A stretch of 64,000 bases of DNA from Chloroflexota bacterium (GCA_016195815.1 JACPYX010000006.1:124001-188000); one strand, 5' to 3'; numbered from the stretch's first letter, positions 26,471 through 35,785 are shown. Notes: generated from the sequence alone by a model not told the origin. A program made the numbers and translations.

Positions 26471-27139
26471 CTACTCCTTCTTGTGACCGTTTCCGTTTTC
26501 GTGGACAAGGCCGCGCAGGATCTTTGCACCCTCGGTCGTGGCGCTGACTTGTAAAATATCATCTGCTTCGAGAATCGTATCCATGCGAGGCAGGATGCCG
26601 CACCCGCCGCGTGCCAACGTGACGGGAACGAGATGTTCAACAGGTAAGAGATCGGTCACTTTGCGTCCACTCCATTCGGGCGGGACAGTCATTTCGAACA
26701 ATTGCACTTCGCCGTTCCCGGCGGAGCCGACGCTTTGCAAGCCCGGGTGGATCAACACTTGTTCCATGCGATGTGCGCCCCACGAAGATGAAGAGACAGT
26801 TTGGATACCTAACTTGTCATAGATCGGTGCGCGGCGCGGGTTGTAGACCCGCGCCACAACGCGGCCTACATGGTAAATGTCCCGCGCGATGCGAGCGACG
26901 ATGGCGTTCACGTTGTCAGACGAAGTGACAGCCGCGAGGGCTTGAGCCGTTTCAATTTCCGCGCGTTGAAGCGTATCCTGATTCAATCCCTCTCCTTGAA
27001 TCGTCCGGCCAGAAAAATGCAGGCCGAGTCTATCGAACGAGTGAGGCTTTGGGTCAATCACTGTGACCAGGTGATTTTGATGAAGCGAAAGAGCGAGTTC
27101 CACGCCCACCCTTCCACAGCCAACGATAATTACGTTCAT
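26471..27139 (-). CDS. TrkA-like NAD-binding potassium regulator (second copy)
   Basis: A 222-residue paralogue of the downstream gene: RCK-N with IVGCGRVGVELALSLHQNH and a TrkA-C domain (LFEMTVPPEWSGRKVTDLL, LEADDILQVS). Two adjacent RCK proteins could form a heteromeric ring. Encoded 29 bases after the KimA-like carrier stop, so the three are probably co-transcribed. Confidence 0.9.
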   Translation of the reverse strand: MNVIIVGCGRVGVELALSLHQNHLVTVIDPKPHSFDRLGLHFSGRTIQGEGLNQDTLQRAEIETAQALAAVTSSDNVNAIVARIARDIYHVGRVVARVYNPRRAPIYDKLGIQTVSSSSWGAHRMEQVLIHPGLQSVGSAGNGEVQLFEMTVPPEWSGRKVTDLLPVEHLVPVTLARGGCGILPRMDTILEADDILQVSATTEGAKILRGLVHENGNGHKKE

Positions 27140-27168
27140 GATTTGCTCCTTATAAAAACGTCCCAGAT

Positions 27169-29424
27169 TTATTCGTCATCGTTTTCGATGGCGTAAGGCA
27201 CATCGGTGATGACGATTCCCGTTTCAAACGGAAGCGCTAACCGCAACAACCCGGCCAGTTGGGTTCGGGCCAGGTTCGACCACCAGCGCGGTTCAATAGA
27301 TTGCGGCACGACGACCGTGATGATCTCATCCTCCTGTTTGATGGCCATGATTTTTTGAATGTATTCGAGCAAGGGTTCCAGCACCATCTTGTGCGGCGAT
27401 TCAAGCACCACCAGCCGCACGCCTTCGCCCCACGTTGCCCATTGGCGTTGCAGAGTCTCAGACTCTGTTTTATCCATCGCGATGTGCAGGGCAGTCACGT
27501 CGCTTGATAGCGAATGCGCGTAACGCAAGGCGGTCAATGCGCCCTGATGCACGCCGTTGACCGGCACGATGATGCGATGCCGCACGATACGCGGCGGCAG
27601 ATGATAATGATCGAATTTTCTATTCAACACCGTCTTGTTCTCCGTTGCTTTATGATTCGAAATGGCTTTGGAACGCGAACTGGTCACAGGCTGATTCATG
27701 GTGCTCGATATGAACTGCGACATTCTCACGCTTCCTCCTCCGGCCAAAGCGGCCACCGTTCTGCGGGACATTTGCCCAACCCCAAATAATTCCAGAAGAC
27801 TCGTCAGCCCGATCATGAGCCGGTAACGATACTCCTGCATTTTGAAAGCCTGCCACTTCACAATGGAAGCCATGCCGCCCTCTACGCGCGCCTTTTCATG
27901 GACAATGCGGCTCACCTGTTTGGCTCCGCGATATCCAGCCGGGGACAACAATACTAAATGTGCGGAAAGGAACAGCGTGGCGAAAGTGAGTAGACGCACC
28001 CAGCCGCCTTCTTCCCACTTCCCGACAATCTGACCAACAAATACGACGCCAGCCAACACGGCCGCGAACATTGATGCGGCCGCGCCGATTGTGCGCATCC
28101 GGCCCGTGAAGTGTTCCAACACATGACGCCGCACGGCCAGGCCCATGATCATAATTGGTAGAAAAACTCCGACACCGTAGAAGGGAATGGCAACACTGGT
28201 ATTGCCTCGAACGAGAAGCATGATGACGATCGAGAGTCCAAAGGTGATCGTCACTGAGCGTGTAAATGTACCGCGCACGTCCCGCTTAATGATGGCCTCG
28301 GGAATTTCGCCGATAGCCACATCACGCCATTCGGTGGCCTGCGCGTCCTGGAAGGCGGTCATCGAGGCCGCGGCCAGCATGGCAACGGCCAAAATCTGAT
28401 AGGCCCAATACAGAATTTCACCGCCTGGGATTTGAGTGAATCCGATGAAAGCAAGGTTTGCAACGAGGGTGCGTCCCAGCGTTCCATCATATGTGTCGAA
28501 GTAAATAGCAAAATAAGTCAGGAAAAATGTAGTGATGCCTCCATAGAACAGGAAGGAGGTTTGCACAAAACGTGCAATACCGGACCTGCCACTGTAGAAA
28601 TCCCATAATTTGTTCAAGCGCGGCATGTGTTGCTTGCCCCACTTCACAATGCCAGTGTCTTCTTCAATCATGAATTGCACGCCGTTCGAGACAGCCTCCA
28701 AACCGGTGAGGGCAACCATGCCTTTCATGGAGGCTGTCAGCATGTGAAGAATTGCCTGTCCGAAGCTCACCGCTTGGGGGGCGGCTTCGAGCGGAACAGG
28801 AGGGACGCCTTTCATTTTGGCGATGAAAAGTCCAATTGCCATGATTATGGTCAGAAGTACGAAGGTAGCGAGCAAAGTGAATACAGTCTTGGCAGACTCT
28901 CCTCGGCCACGAATGGTGAGATACCAAGTGACCGCCGCCAGTGCCGCGCCCAGCGCAAAATGCCAAATCCATGGTGCGCCATAGGCATTCAAGATGGAAA
29001 GCAGTTGGTCGCCGCCTGACAAGGCTGAGACTACAATAGTAAGCACATAGTCTTCAATCAGCGTGATTGCTACAATCAGACTCAGGGTGGGCGTCAGATA
29101 GCGCATGGATGCGGTATAAGATCCGCCGCCTTCGTTGAAAGGCCCCAGCGAATACATGTACAGTCCGCCAAAAACAATATTGGTAAATGCGATCACGCCA
29201 GCCGTGATATAGGCGTACTGTTGTAGACCATAAGGATGCAAGGCGCTCAACATCTCGCCCGCGGCGTAATAAAAGGAAGTGAAATAATCTACACCGAACA
29301 GTGCCAGCGCGGCGAGCAGGGCAATTTGCCCTGCTCCGTGTTTGTGAGTGTGTTCCTTGTTTTCGCGTGGAGCAACTTTATAAGCCAGAAAAAGAATTAC
29401 TAATAGGAGAACAACTGAAAGCAT
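27169..29424 (-). CDS. KimA-like potassium transporter, APC superfamily
   Basis: A 751-residue carrier with about twelve membrane segments (1-520) and a cytosolic USP-like C-terminal domain (about 610-745). Features shared with Bacillus KimA (YdaO) are FNEGGGSYTASMRY, the second helix LIEDYVLTIVVS, LTGLEAVSNGV, AIPFYGVGVFLPI and, in the tail, IIVPVNGVHQGALTALRYA with GVRLVVLESPHK. KimA imports K+ with protons and is inhibited by c-di-AMP. Encoded with two RCK proteins, which is consistent with potassium control. An amino-acid permease role cannot be excluded. Confidence 0.8.
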   Translation of the reverse strand: MLSVVLLLVILFLAYKVAPRENKEHTHKHGAGQIALLAALALFGVDYFTSFYYAAGEMLSALHPYGLQQYAYITAGVIAFTNIVFGGLYMYSLGPFNEGGGSYTASMRYLTPTLSLIVAITLIEDYVLTIVVSALSGGDQLLSILNAYGAPWIWHFALGAALAAVTWYLTIRGRGESAKTVFTLLATFVLLTIIMAIGLFIAKMKGVPPVPLEAAPQAVSFGQAILHMLTASMKGMVALTGLEAVSNGVQFMIEEDTGIVKWGKQHMPRLNKLWDFYSGRSGIARFVQTSFLFYGGITTFFLTYFAIYFDTYDGTLGRTLVANLAFIGFTQIPGGEILYWAYQILAVAMLAAASMTAFQDAQATEWRDVAIGEIPEAIIKRDVRGTFTRSVTITFGLSIVIMLLVRGNTSVAIPFYGVGVFLPIMIMGLAVRRHVLEHFTGRMRTIGAAASMFAAVLAGVVFVGQIVGKWEEGGWVRLLTFATLFLSAHLVLLSPAGYRGAKQVSRIVHEKARVEGGMASIVKWQAFKMQEYRYRLMIGLTSLLELFGVGQMSRRTVAALAGGGSVRMSQFISSTMNQPVTSSRSKAISNHKATENKTVLNRKFDHYHLPPRIVRHRIIVPVNGVHQGALTALRYAHSLSSDVTALHIAMDKTESETLQRQWATWGEGVRLVVLESPHKMVLEPLLEYIQKIMAIKQEDEIITVVVPQSIEPRWWSNLARTQLAGLLRLALPFETGIVITDVPYAIENDDE

Positions 29425-29453
29425 TTTTAAATTCTTTCAACGATTGAGATAAC

Positions 29454-30149
29454 TTACATGGAAACGGAATGCCAAATCCAAAGCAGACCAGTCTCGGACA
29501 AGACGGATAGATAAATCAAAGCACTGTGCGCCCAATCTTTGGACATGCGCACAATGGAAACTTGAAGCCAGAAGAAGACGACGATGACGACAATCGAAAC
29601 GAGCCAGAAGATGGCTTCCTTTATTTTTGCAAACGCGGATGATTTCATGGGTGGATGAATTCCTTCCAAAGCCCAAATGGGCGCGCCTAGTTTGGAGAGT
29701 TGCTCGCGCAGAGGAACGCGCCAGAGTCCCACACGCTGTTCCGCATGGCAAACCACCACGTCACCCGAATGTAAAATCGCTTTCAACTTTCGCATCCAGT
29801 TGCGGCCAACTTCAAGGTGGGTATCCACCGAAAGACGCGGATCGCGGGTGAGGGAGGCAAGAGTCGCCAGCCGCCGGTGCATACTCAGTTCTTCGGTGAT
29901 GTCTGTGCACAGGCCGAGAAATAAAACGGCCAGGCCAAAAGGCATAGCCAGTTTCCAAACCTGCCGCGCGATTTCAACTTCGTCCACATCCCAGTTTGGT
30001 ACAAGGACGATCAATCGTTTGGCAGAGACCAGCCTTTGCTCACAGACCGGCAATGCTTGAAGACTTGATGCCCAAAGAATCGTCGTCAAGTGTCGCAGGA
30101 TGGATGGTCTCGCCCTTGGGGATTTTGACTTTACTGTGGAATCGGTCAT
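29454..30149 (-). CDS. Unknown two-helix membrane protein in the potassium operon
   Basis: A 231-residue protein I do not recognise. Residues 42-165 have alternating strands and helices (LIVLVPNWDVDE, GDVVVCHAEQ) reminiscent of a USP-like fold, followed by two membrane helices (about 181-200 and 207-227). It starts the operon that continues with the KimA-like carrier 29 bases downstream. A partner or sensor subunit for the carrier is plausible from position. Confidence 0.6.
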   Translation of the reverse strand: MTDSTVKSKSPRARPSILRHLTTILWASSLQALPVCEQRLVSAKRLIVLVPNWDVDEVEIARQVWKLAMPFGLAVLFLGLCTDITEELSMHRRLATLASLTRDPRLSVDTHLEVGRNWMRKLKAILHSGDVVVCHAEQRVGLWRVPLREQLSKLGAPIWALEGIHPPMKSSAFAKIKEAIFWLVSIVVIVVFFWLQVSIVRMSKDWAHSALIYLSVLSETGLLWIWHSVSM

Positions 30150-30232
30150 CTCGTGTCACTTTTCTTGATTTGATGATAGCAAGCCGCAATAAAACCCTGA
30201 CAAAAAAAACGACCAATCTTGTTAAGAACAAA

Positions 30233-30263
30233 TAAAAAAACGCTCCCCGTTGGAGCGTTTTTT
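30233..30263. terminator. Bidirectional terminator between potassium operon and kdpE
   Basis: Stem AAAAAAACGCTCC / GGAGCGTTTTTT with a 5-base loop. The run of A on one side and T on the other permits use from either strand; on the minus strand it ends the kdpDE transcript. Confidence 0.85.
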
Positions 30264-30302
30264 ATAACGAAGTTCATCTGATTTTTAGACGGATATCACA
30301 TT

Positions 30303-31007
30303 TTATTCTGTGTCTTCATCCGCCAGGAAGCGATAGCCGATGCCCGGCTCGGTCAAAATATATTGTGGGTGATTCGGGTCGGCTTCCAGTTTTTTGCGCA
30401 ACTGGCGCATGTAGACGCGCAGATATTCTGTGTGATCGGCATCGGCGGGATCCCAGACATGAATCAGAATACTTTTGTGAGTCAACACGCGTCCGCGGTT
30501 GGCGGCCAGATAGGCGAGCAGTTTGAATTCAGTGGCTGTTAGTTTGACATCTTCTCCGCTGCGGGTTACGTGATGCCAGGCGAGGTCAATGGTCAATGGC
30601 CCGGCCTTGACCAGGCTGGTTTGCGCGCCCCGCGCCCGGGTCGAGTGCCGAAGCGCCACGCGCACGCGCGCCAATAATTCTTCGATGCCAAATGGCTTGG
30701 TCAGGTAATCGTCCGCGCCTTTGTCCAACGCCGCGACTTTATCGCGCTCCGTGTCACGCACCGAAAGCACGATGATGGGCGTCTGAGTCCATTCCCGCAG
30801 GCGGGCGCAGACTTCAATGCCGTCCATATCTGGCAATCCCAGATCGAGAATGATGATGTCAGGCGGATTGGCCGCGGCCAGCGCGAGTCCCTCTTCGCCG
30901 CGATTCGCAACGGTGACTTCAAATCCTTTTTCAGAAAGGATGGTGCGCAGGGCGCGCAGGATTTGCGGTTCATCGTCAATGACGAGGATGTGCGGCTGGT
31001 TTGTCAT
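30303..31007 (-). CDS. kdpE: KdpE-like response regulator
   Basis: A 234-residue OmpR/PhoB-family regulator: receiver with IDDEPQI, phospho-acceptor Asp in IIILDLGLPDMDGIEV and Lys in YLTKPFG, then a winged-helix DNA-binding domain (LTATEFKLLAYLAANRGRV, YLRVYMRQLRKKLE). Sequence character is KdpE. ATG at 31007 overlaps the sensor-kinase stop (ATGA). No kdpFABC genes are in the window, so the targets may be elsewhere or may be the neighbouring KimA/TrkA operon. Confidence 0.88.
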   Translation of the reverse strand: MTNQPHILVIDDEPQILRALRTILSEKGFEVTVANRGEEGLALAAANPPDIIILDLGLPDMDGIEVCARLREWTQTPIIVLSVRDTERDKVAALDKGADDYLTKPFGIEELLARVRVALRHSTRARGAQTSLVKAGPLTIDLAWHHVTRSGEDVKLTATEFKLLAYLAANRGRVLTHKSILIHVWDPADADHTEYLRVYMRQLRKKLEADPNHPQYILTEPGIGYRFLADEDTE

Positions 31008-32464
31008 GTGGTTTCCGGGTCGACTGGCAGTTGGGGCGGGGGCGCGCCGTCCCAACTGCGCGGCAGAGTGAAATTGAAGGCGAAACCATCGGGCAAATTC
31101 TCAGCCCAGATTTCTCCGCCGTGTGCCTGGATGATGCCTTTGCAAATGGATAACCCCAAACCGGTTCCGGTCACGCGGTCGGCGGCAGTGACGCGATAAA
31201 ACTTGTCGAAGATTCTTTCGATGTGTTCGGGCGGGACCTGAGGGCCTTGATTGCTGACTTTGACAAGAACCGCTTCTTCATCCCGGACCCGAACGCTGAT
31301 TCTGATCAATGAGCCGAGCGGCGCGTACTTGACGCTGTTGCTGATCAAGTTGGTGAAGACTTGTTCCATCTGAACATAATCCACGGGCAGGAGCGGCAAG
31401 TCGTCGGGCACATCTGTTTCGATGCGATGTTGTTCGGTGAGATGTTGCATGCGCGCCAGCACCCCGTCAATGATCTCGGCCAGAAGATTCCACTGACGCT
31501 GTGGCTTGAGCGCGCCGGCTTCGATGCGCGACATGTCGAGCAGATTCCCGACCAGGATGTTAAGGCGGTCGGTCTCGTCATCCACTGCGGCCAACAAGTC
31601 AGTGCGAGCGGATGATTCCCAATTCACTTCGCCGCTCCGCAGGCTAGAGATCGAGGCTTTGATGGTTGCTAGCGGAGTTCGCAATTCGTGCGAGACAGAA
31701 GACAAGATGGCCGACTTTAATTGATCGCTGTCTTCCAAAAGCTTTGCGCGGCTTTCCACTTGGGCCAGTTGAGCGTGTTCCAGCGCCAAGGCTCCCTGGC
31801 TTGCAAAGGTTTGCAATAAGCGTTTCTCCGCTTGAGAAACAGAATTGCCGATGCGCCAAATGCGAATCTCTCCCAATTGGCCGCGCGCAGATTGAAGCGC
31901 AATGACAAATTCAGGCTTTTGCTCCGGCGCAGATGTATTTATGGGCAGGTCAACTTTTAGCGTCGGCAGGGCATAAATTTCAATCTCAATGTATTCTGCT
32001 TGTGACACCACCTGGATTTGTTCGGCAATGGCGCGGGCAATGGCTTCATCATCCTGCAATCCGGCCAATGCCGTGCTCAACTCGTAGAGTTGAGTCGCCT
32101 CGCGTTCGCGGGCGGTGGCGGCGGCCAATCCCGCCTGGGCGCGCCCGACCAATTGGCTGATGACCACGGCTACAAATAAGAAGACCAATAATACAAACAC
32201 ATCGCTGGTGTGGCGCACCTGAAAAGTGTAATATGGCTGGATGAAGAAATAATTGAAAGAGAGAAATGCGCTTACAGCGCTGACGATGCCCGGTCCCAAT
32301 CCCCATAAAGCGGTGGTCAGGCCGACGGGCAACAAAAAAAGAAGCGCAACCAAGGGCGTGTTCAACGCTCCGCGTAGAACGAAGAACAAGAAGGCAGTGG
32401 TCGCCGCGATGAGGCTAATCACCAGAAAGTATCTCAGGATAAAAACAAGAGGAGAAGCGCGCAT
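31004..32464 (-). CDS. kdpD: Short KdpD-like sensor histidine kinase
   Basis: A 486-residue kinase with four KdpD-type membrane helices (DUF4118 region, about 8-105; FLSFNYFFIQPYYTF is diagnostic), a GAF-like domain (about 140-250), HisKA with VSHELRTPLATIKAS and an HATPase with GTGLGLSICKGII. The large cytosolic N-terminal KdpD and USP domains of E. coli KdpD (about 400 residues) are missing. The start at 32464 was chosen since it opens the first membrane helix and has TATAAT 7 bases upstream. Confidence 0.87.
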   Translation of the reverse strand: MRASPLVFILRYFLVISLIAATTAFLFFVLRGALNTPLVALLFLLPVGLTTALWGLGPGIVSAVSAFLSFNYFFIQPYYTFQVRHTSDVFVLLVFLFVAVVISQLVGRAQAGLAAATAREREATQLYELSTALAGLQDDEAIARAIAEQIQVVSQAEYIEIEIYALPTLKVDLPINTSAPEQKPEFVIALQSARGQLGEIRIWRIGNSVSQAEKRLLQTFASQGALALEHAQLAQVESRAKLLEDSDQLKSAILSSVSHELRTPLATIKASISSLRSGEVNWESSARTDLLAAVDDETDRLNILVGNLLDMSRIEAGALKPQRQWNLLAEIIDGVLARMQHLTEQHRIETDVPDDLPLLPVDYVQMEQVFTNLISNSVKYAPLGSLIRISVRVRDEEAVLVKVSNQGPQVPPEHIERIFDKFYRVTAADRVTGTGLGLSICKGIIQAHGGEIWAENLPDGFAFNFTLPRSWDGAPPPQLPVDPETT

Positions 32465-32471
32465 CGAAATG

Positions 32472-32502
32472 ATTATAACCCCCGCTGTATTTATGAAAGC
32501 AA
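32472..32502 (-). promoter_or_regulatory. Promoter of the kdpDE pair (possibly leaderless)
   Basis: On the minus strand TTGCTT and TATAAT lie 19 bases apart; TATAAT ends 7 bases before the ATG at 32464, so transcription would begin at or next to the start codon. Confidence 0.45.
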
Positions 32503-32610
32503 ACGAGGCGAACTTTCTGCAGATTACGCCGATTTTCTCTTCCATCTGTGTAATTTGCCTGCGCCGTGCGCAGGCACGCGTGCGAAATCTGTGGATTGTT
32601 TCCGATATGT

Positions 32611-33345
32611 CTATTGTTTTTCCACAACCCAAAAATGAGACAAACCAAAAATTTTCAAGGGCGTCTTCTCTAAAAACTGCAAAATGCCGCGCAGAAATCT
32701 TCCGAACGCGCCGAAGCGGGCGATGATGTTGTCGTACGCGCCGAAGATGACCGTGCGTTCGATGAATTTAACCGGCAGGCCGTCAAATAATTTTTGCATA
32801 TCACTTGTTGAATACACGCGTACATGCGGAGCAAGTTTGTCGCGCCAGACGCGTGGCAGATAGTTGACGAAAGGCTTGTTGCCGAAATAATATTTGCCAT
32901 TCCAATAAATGCCATGTGTCTCGAATGGATAGCCGCGATTCGGGCAGAAGATCACAGCGCGCCCGCCCGGCTTCAGGACGCGGATCATCTCGCAGATGGC
33001 GGCGCGGTCGCTCTGGACGTGTTCGATCACTTCGTGGCTGAGAATCAGGTCGAAGGTCCCGGAAGGAAGCGGGACGAATTCACCGGCGGCGTTGAAGATG
33101 CGCGGAGAGTTTGTCCCGGCTTCAGCGGCGCGCTCGAAGTCGAATTCCAATCCGAAAATTTTTCCGCCGAACGGCGCGAGGTGCTCAACGTACATTCCCA
33201 CGCCGCAGCCGTTTTCCAAAATGTTGCCCGTGATTCGTTTCCCCGCGGTATGGACGATCATATCGAGTCGGCGCTGTTGCCCTTCTCTCCAAACATACGA
33301 AGGTTCGCCGCGCAGGGCGGCCTTTTCCATATTTCGGTCTGTCAT
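32611..33345 (-). CDS. Class I SAM-dependent methyltransferase
   Basis: A 244-residue methyltransferase: motif I ILENGCGVGMYVEHL (about 42-56), acidic end of beta2 (GLEFD), and the post-motif FDLILSHEVIEHVQSD, followed by VLKPGGRAVIFCPNRG. Such enzymes often methylate lipids, sugars or small molecules; the FGNKPFVNYLPR segment is typical of glycan-cluster members, an impression only. It is divergent from the nusA operon. Confidence 0.85.
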   Translation of the reverse strand: MTDRNMEKAALRGEPSYVWREGQQRRLDMIVHTAGKRITGNILENGCGVGMYVEHLAPFGGKIFGLEFDFERAAEAGTNSPRIFNAAGEFVPLPSGTFDLILSHEVIEHVQSDRAAICEMIRVLKPGGRAVIFCPNRGYPFETHGIYWNGKYYFGNKPFVNYLPRVWRDKLAPHVRVYSTSDMQKLFDGLPVKFIERTVIFGAYDNIIARFGAFGRFLRGILQFLEKTPLKIFGLSHFWVVEKQ

Positions 33346-33359
33346 GCGGCCATTATATC

Positions 33360-33388
33360 TTGCATCTTTGATGCCTCTATGCTAAAAT
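33360..33388 (+). promoter_or_regulatory. Sigma70-type promoter of the nusA operon
   Basis: TTGCAT and TAAAAT separated by 17 bases, giving a transcript start near 33395 and a leader of about 90 bases before nusA. Confidence 0.55.
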
Positions 33389-33424
33389 GTCGGGCGTACG
33401 GGAAACCTAATACCGCAAGCACCG

Positions 33425-33449
33425 AGAAGTGGGTAACCCCCACTTTTCT
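33425..33449 (+). promoter_or_regulatory. Leader hairpin upstream of nusA
   Basis: AGAAGTGGG pairs with CCCACTTTT around a short loop (TAACC), inside the 90-base leader between the promoter and the nusA start. The right arm runs into TTTTCT, so it could act as a weak attenuator, perhaps used by NusA in autoregulation; that role is inference. Confidence 0.45.
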
Positions 33450-33483
33450 GCTTGTAATAAGGACAATTACGGAGCAAGGTAGT

Positions 33484-35331
33484 ATGGCTACAAAAAATGA
33501 ATTTGCCCAGGCCTTCAACGAAGTGCTGGAAGAAAAACAACTCTCCAAGGAAATCATCCTCGGCGCAATTGAATCTGCCATGGTTTCGGCCTATAGGCGG
33601 GCTGTCAACGCGTCGACGGCGCAGCACGTCGAAGCCAGGGTAGATCCTGAAACAGGTTTGGTCACTGTCTATGCTGAAAAAGAAGTCGTCGAAGAAGTGC
33701 AGGAACCAAAAACCGAAGTTACGTTAGAAGGCGCGCATAAGGTCAACCCTGAAGCGCAATTGGGCGATATGGTCATCGTCGAAACCACGCCCGCCGACTT
33801 TGGCCGCGTGGCCGCACAGACAGCCCGTCAGGTCATTCAGCAGCGCATCCGTGAAGCCGAACGCTCCAACCAAATGGAATATTTCGCGCGCCAAACCGGC
33901 GAGATCATTTCCGGTATCGTGCAAGCCACCAACGCCCAGGCCGCCACGATCGGACTCGACATGAAGGCCGAAGGCGTTCTGCCCGCCAACCAGAAAATTC
34001 CGAATGAACGCTTCAAAGTTCATGACCGCATCCGTGCCGTGGTGCTGGAAGTCAAAGACGGTTCGCGCGGCCCGCAGATCATTCTCTCACGCGCGCATCG
34101 CAACTTTCTGCGCCGTTTGCTGGAGAACGAAGTTCCTGAAATTTATCACGGCATTGTTGAGATCAAGGCTATTGCGCGCGAACCCGGCGCGCGCGCCAAA
34201 GTGGCTGTGATGGCAACGCAGGCCGGCGTAGACCCGGTGGGGGCGTGCGTAGGCGTCAAGGGCGTCCGCATTCAAGCCATCGTCAAGGAATTGCACGACG
34301 AAAAGATTGACATCATCCAATGGGACCAGGATCCCGTTATTTATATTTCAAAAGCCATCAGCCCGGCGCGCGTCAGCGGCGTGTATTTGAGCGATATCGA
34401 AGGCAGCCGCACGGCGACCGTGGTTGTGATGGAAGATCAACTCAGCCTTGCCATCGGCCGCGACGGCCAGAATGCGCGCCTGGCGGCCAAGCTCACCGGC
34501 TGGCGCATCGACATCAAATCTGTGGTCGAAGCCGCGGGCGATATACTTGCCAAATTGCAGAATGACCCGGCGCTGGCAGCCACGCTCCCGGCCGCGGCCG
34601 AAGCCATGCCGCACATCGAAGAGATATTGGCGAAGAAGGCCGAGAATCGGCCCGTTACGCCGGAGGAGTACACCGCGCTCGGCCAATTTGTGGACCGCGT
34701 CGAACGCCGCACGACTCAGATCAAGGAAGAGGCGGCTCGCGCCGACGAAGAGCGGGTGACCGCGGCCCGCGCCAATGTGCCGTCTGCGGCCTTTACCATG
34801 CCGCTCGAAGGCCTGGGCTTGAAGGAACACATTTTCAACATCCTGGTCGAAGCCGGGTTTGAGACCATCGGCGATTTGATCATGTCGCTCAAGACCGACC
34901 CCAATAAAGTGCTTGGCCTATCCGGTGTGGGTCCGAAGGCAATGCAAAATATTGAAGAACAAATTGCGGCTATAACTTTCCCGGCTGAGCCTGTGACCGC
35001 GGAAAGTTCTGTCGTTGAGCCAGTGGCGCAACCGGCAGCAGTGGAAGAAACACCGCTTGGCGAGAAGCCTGCCGAGGTCAAGAAAGACTCGAAGAAGTCT
35101 GAAGAGCAGGATGATGAACTCGCCAAGGACGGCGTCTCATTGGATGAATTGTTCAAGATGAAGCCTGAGATCTTCCAGGCTGGCGCTCCAGCCGACGACG
35201 AGTCGACGGATAAGAAGAAGGGTAAAAAGAAGAGCAAGGGCACTGAGTTGGTGCTCGATGAAGAACGCGGTGAGGTCGTGCGTGTGAAGAAACATAAACG
35301 CGGCGACGGCGGCGTTTGGGAAGAAGAATAA
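33484..35331 (+). CDS. nusA: Transcription termination/antitermination factor NusA
   Basis: A 615-residue NusA that binds RNA polymerase and nascent RNA. N-terminal domain (1-125, KNEFAQAFNEVLEEKQLSKE), S1 domain (about 135-200, EGVLPANQKIPNERF), KH1 and KH2 (to about 345, GVKGVRIQAIVKELHDEKID and AIGRDGQNARLAAKLTGWRI), a C-terminal helix-hairpin-helix repeat (LGLSGVGPKAMQNIEEQI), and a lysine/acidic tail of about 110 residues ending GGVWEEE. The ATG at 33484 begins the conserved domain; the frame is open far upstream by chance. rimP, which usually precedes nusA, is not here. Confidence 0.95.
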   Translation: MATKNEFAQAFNEVLEEKQLSKEIILGAIESAMVSAYRRAVNASTAQHVEARVDPETGLVTVYAEKEVVEEVQEPKTEVTLEGAHKVNPEAQLGDMVIVETTPADFGRVAAQTARQVIQQRIREAERSNQMEYFARQTGEIISGIVQATNAQAATIGLDMKAEGVLPANQKIPNERFKVHDRIRAVVLEVKDGSRGPQIILSRAHRNFLRRLLENEVPEIYHGIVEIKAIAREPGARAKVAVMATQAGVDPVGACVGVKGVRIQAIVKELHDEKIDIIQWDQDPVIYISKAISPARVSGVYLSDIEGSRTATVVVMEDQLSLAIGRDGQNARLAAKLTGWRIDIKSVVEAAGDILAKLQNDPALAATLPAAAEAMPHIEEILAKKAENRPVTPEEYTALGQFVDRVERRTTQIKEEAARADEERVTAARANVPSAAFTMPLEGLGLKEHIFNILVEAGFETIGDLIMSLKTDPNKVLGLSGVGPKAMQNIEEQIAAITFPAEPVTAESSVVEPVAQPAAVEETPLGEKPAEVKKDSKKSEEQDDELAKDGVSLDELFKMKPEIFQAGAPADDESTDKKKGKKKSKGTELVLDEERGEVVRVKKHKRGDGGVWEEE

Positions 35332-35361
35332 ACAAGAGTTCCTGCAATCCTGCAGGAACCA

Positions 35362-35670
35362 ATGAATAAGGTGTCAACGAAAACTGTGCAACGCTCGAAG
35401 CATGTTCCCCAACGCACCTGCGTGGGATGCCGCACTGTGATGGCGAAACGCCAACTGGTGCGCGTCGTTCGCACGGCAGGCGGGGTGCTGGTTGACCGGA
35501 CGGGCAAACTGGCCGGGCGCGGCGCGTACTTGCATGATCGTCGTTCCTGTTGGGAGAGCGGCCTGAAGGGAAGCCTGGCTAATGCTTTGAAAGTTGTCTT
35601 GACTCCCGCCGACCGTTTACACCTTGAAACTTTTATGAATACGCTTTCTGAAGCGGACCCTGGCGAATAG
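35362..35670 (+). CDS. ylxR: YlxR (DUF448) RNA-binding protein
   Basis: A 102-residue protein with the YlxR hallmarks RTCVGCRTVMAKRQLVR and the conserved surface GRGAYLHD. YlxR sits between nusA and infB in many bacteria and has been linked to RNA binding and, in Bacillus, to transcriptional control. The order nusA-ylxR-infB is conserved here. The start follows nusA by 30 bases and overlaps a small palindrome (CCTGCAATCCTGCAGG). Confidence 0.92.
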   Translation: MNKVSTKTVQRSKHVPQRTCVGCRTVMAKRQLVRVVRTAGGVLVDRTGKLAGRGAYLHDRRSCWESGLKGSLANALKVVLTPADRLHLETFMNTLSEADPGE

Positions 35671-35785
35671 TGTCTATGAACGATTAGCCACTCGCTCATA
35701 GACCATAGCCAGTATGGATCGGTGTCGGATAGACAAGGGAAATGCCGATCTGGCGGTTTGCTTATTTGAACTACGGAGGTGGCCT

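Noticed and set aside
32824-33483. 220-codon upstream extension of the nusA frame
   Set aside because: It runs antisense through a real methyltransferase gene; the conserved NusA N-terminus starts at 33484.
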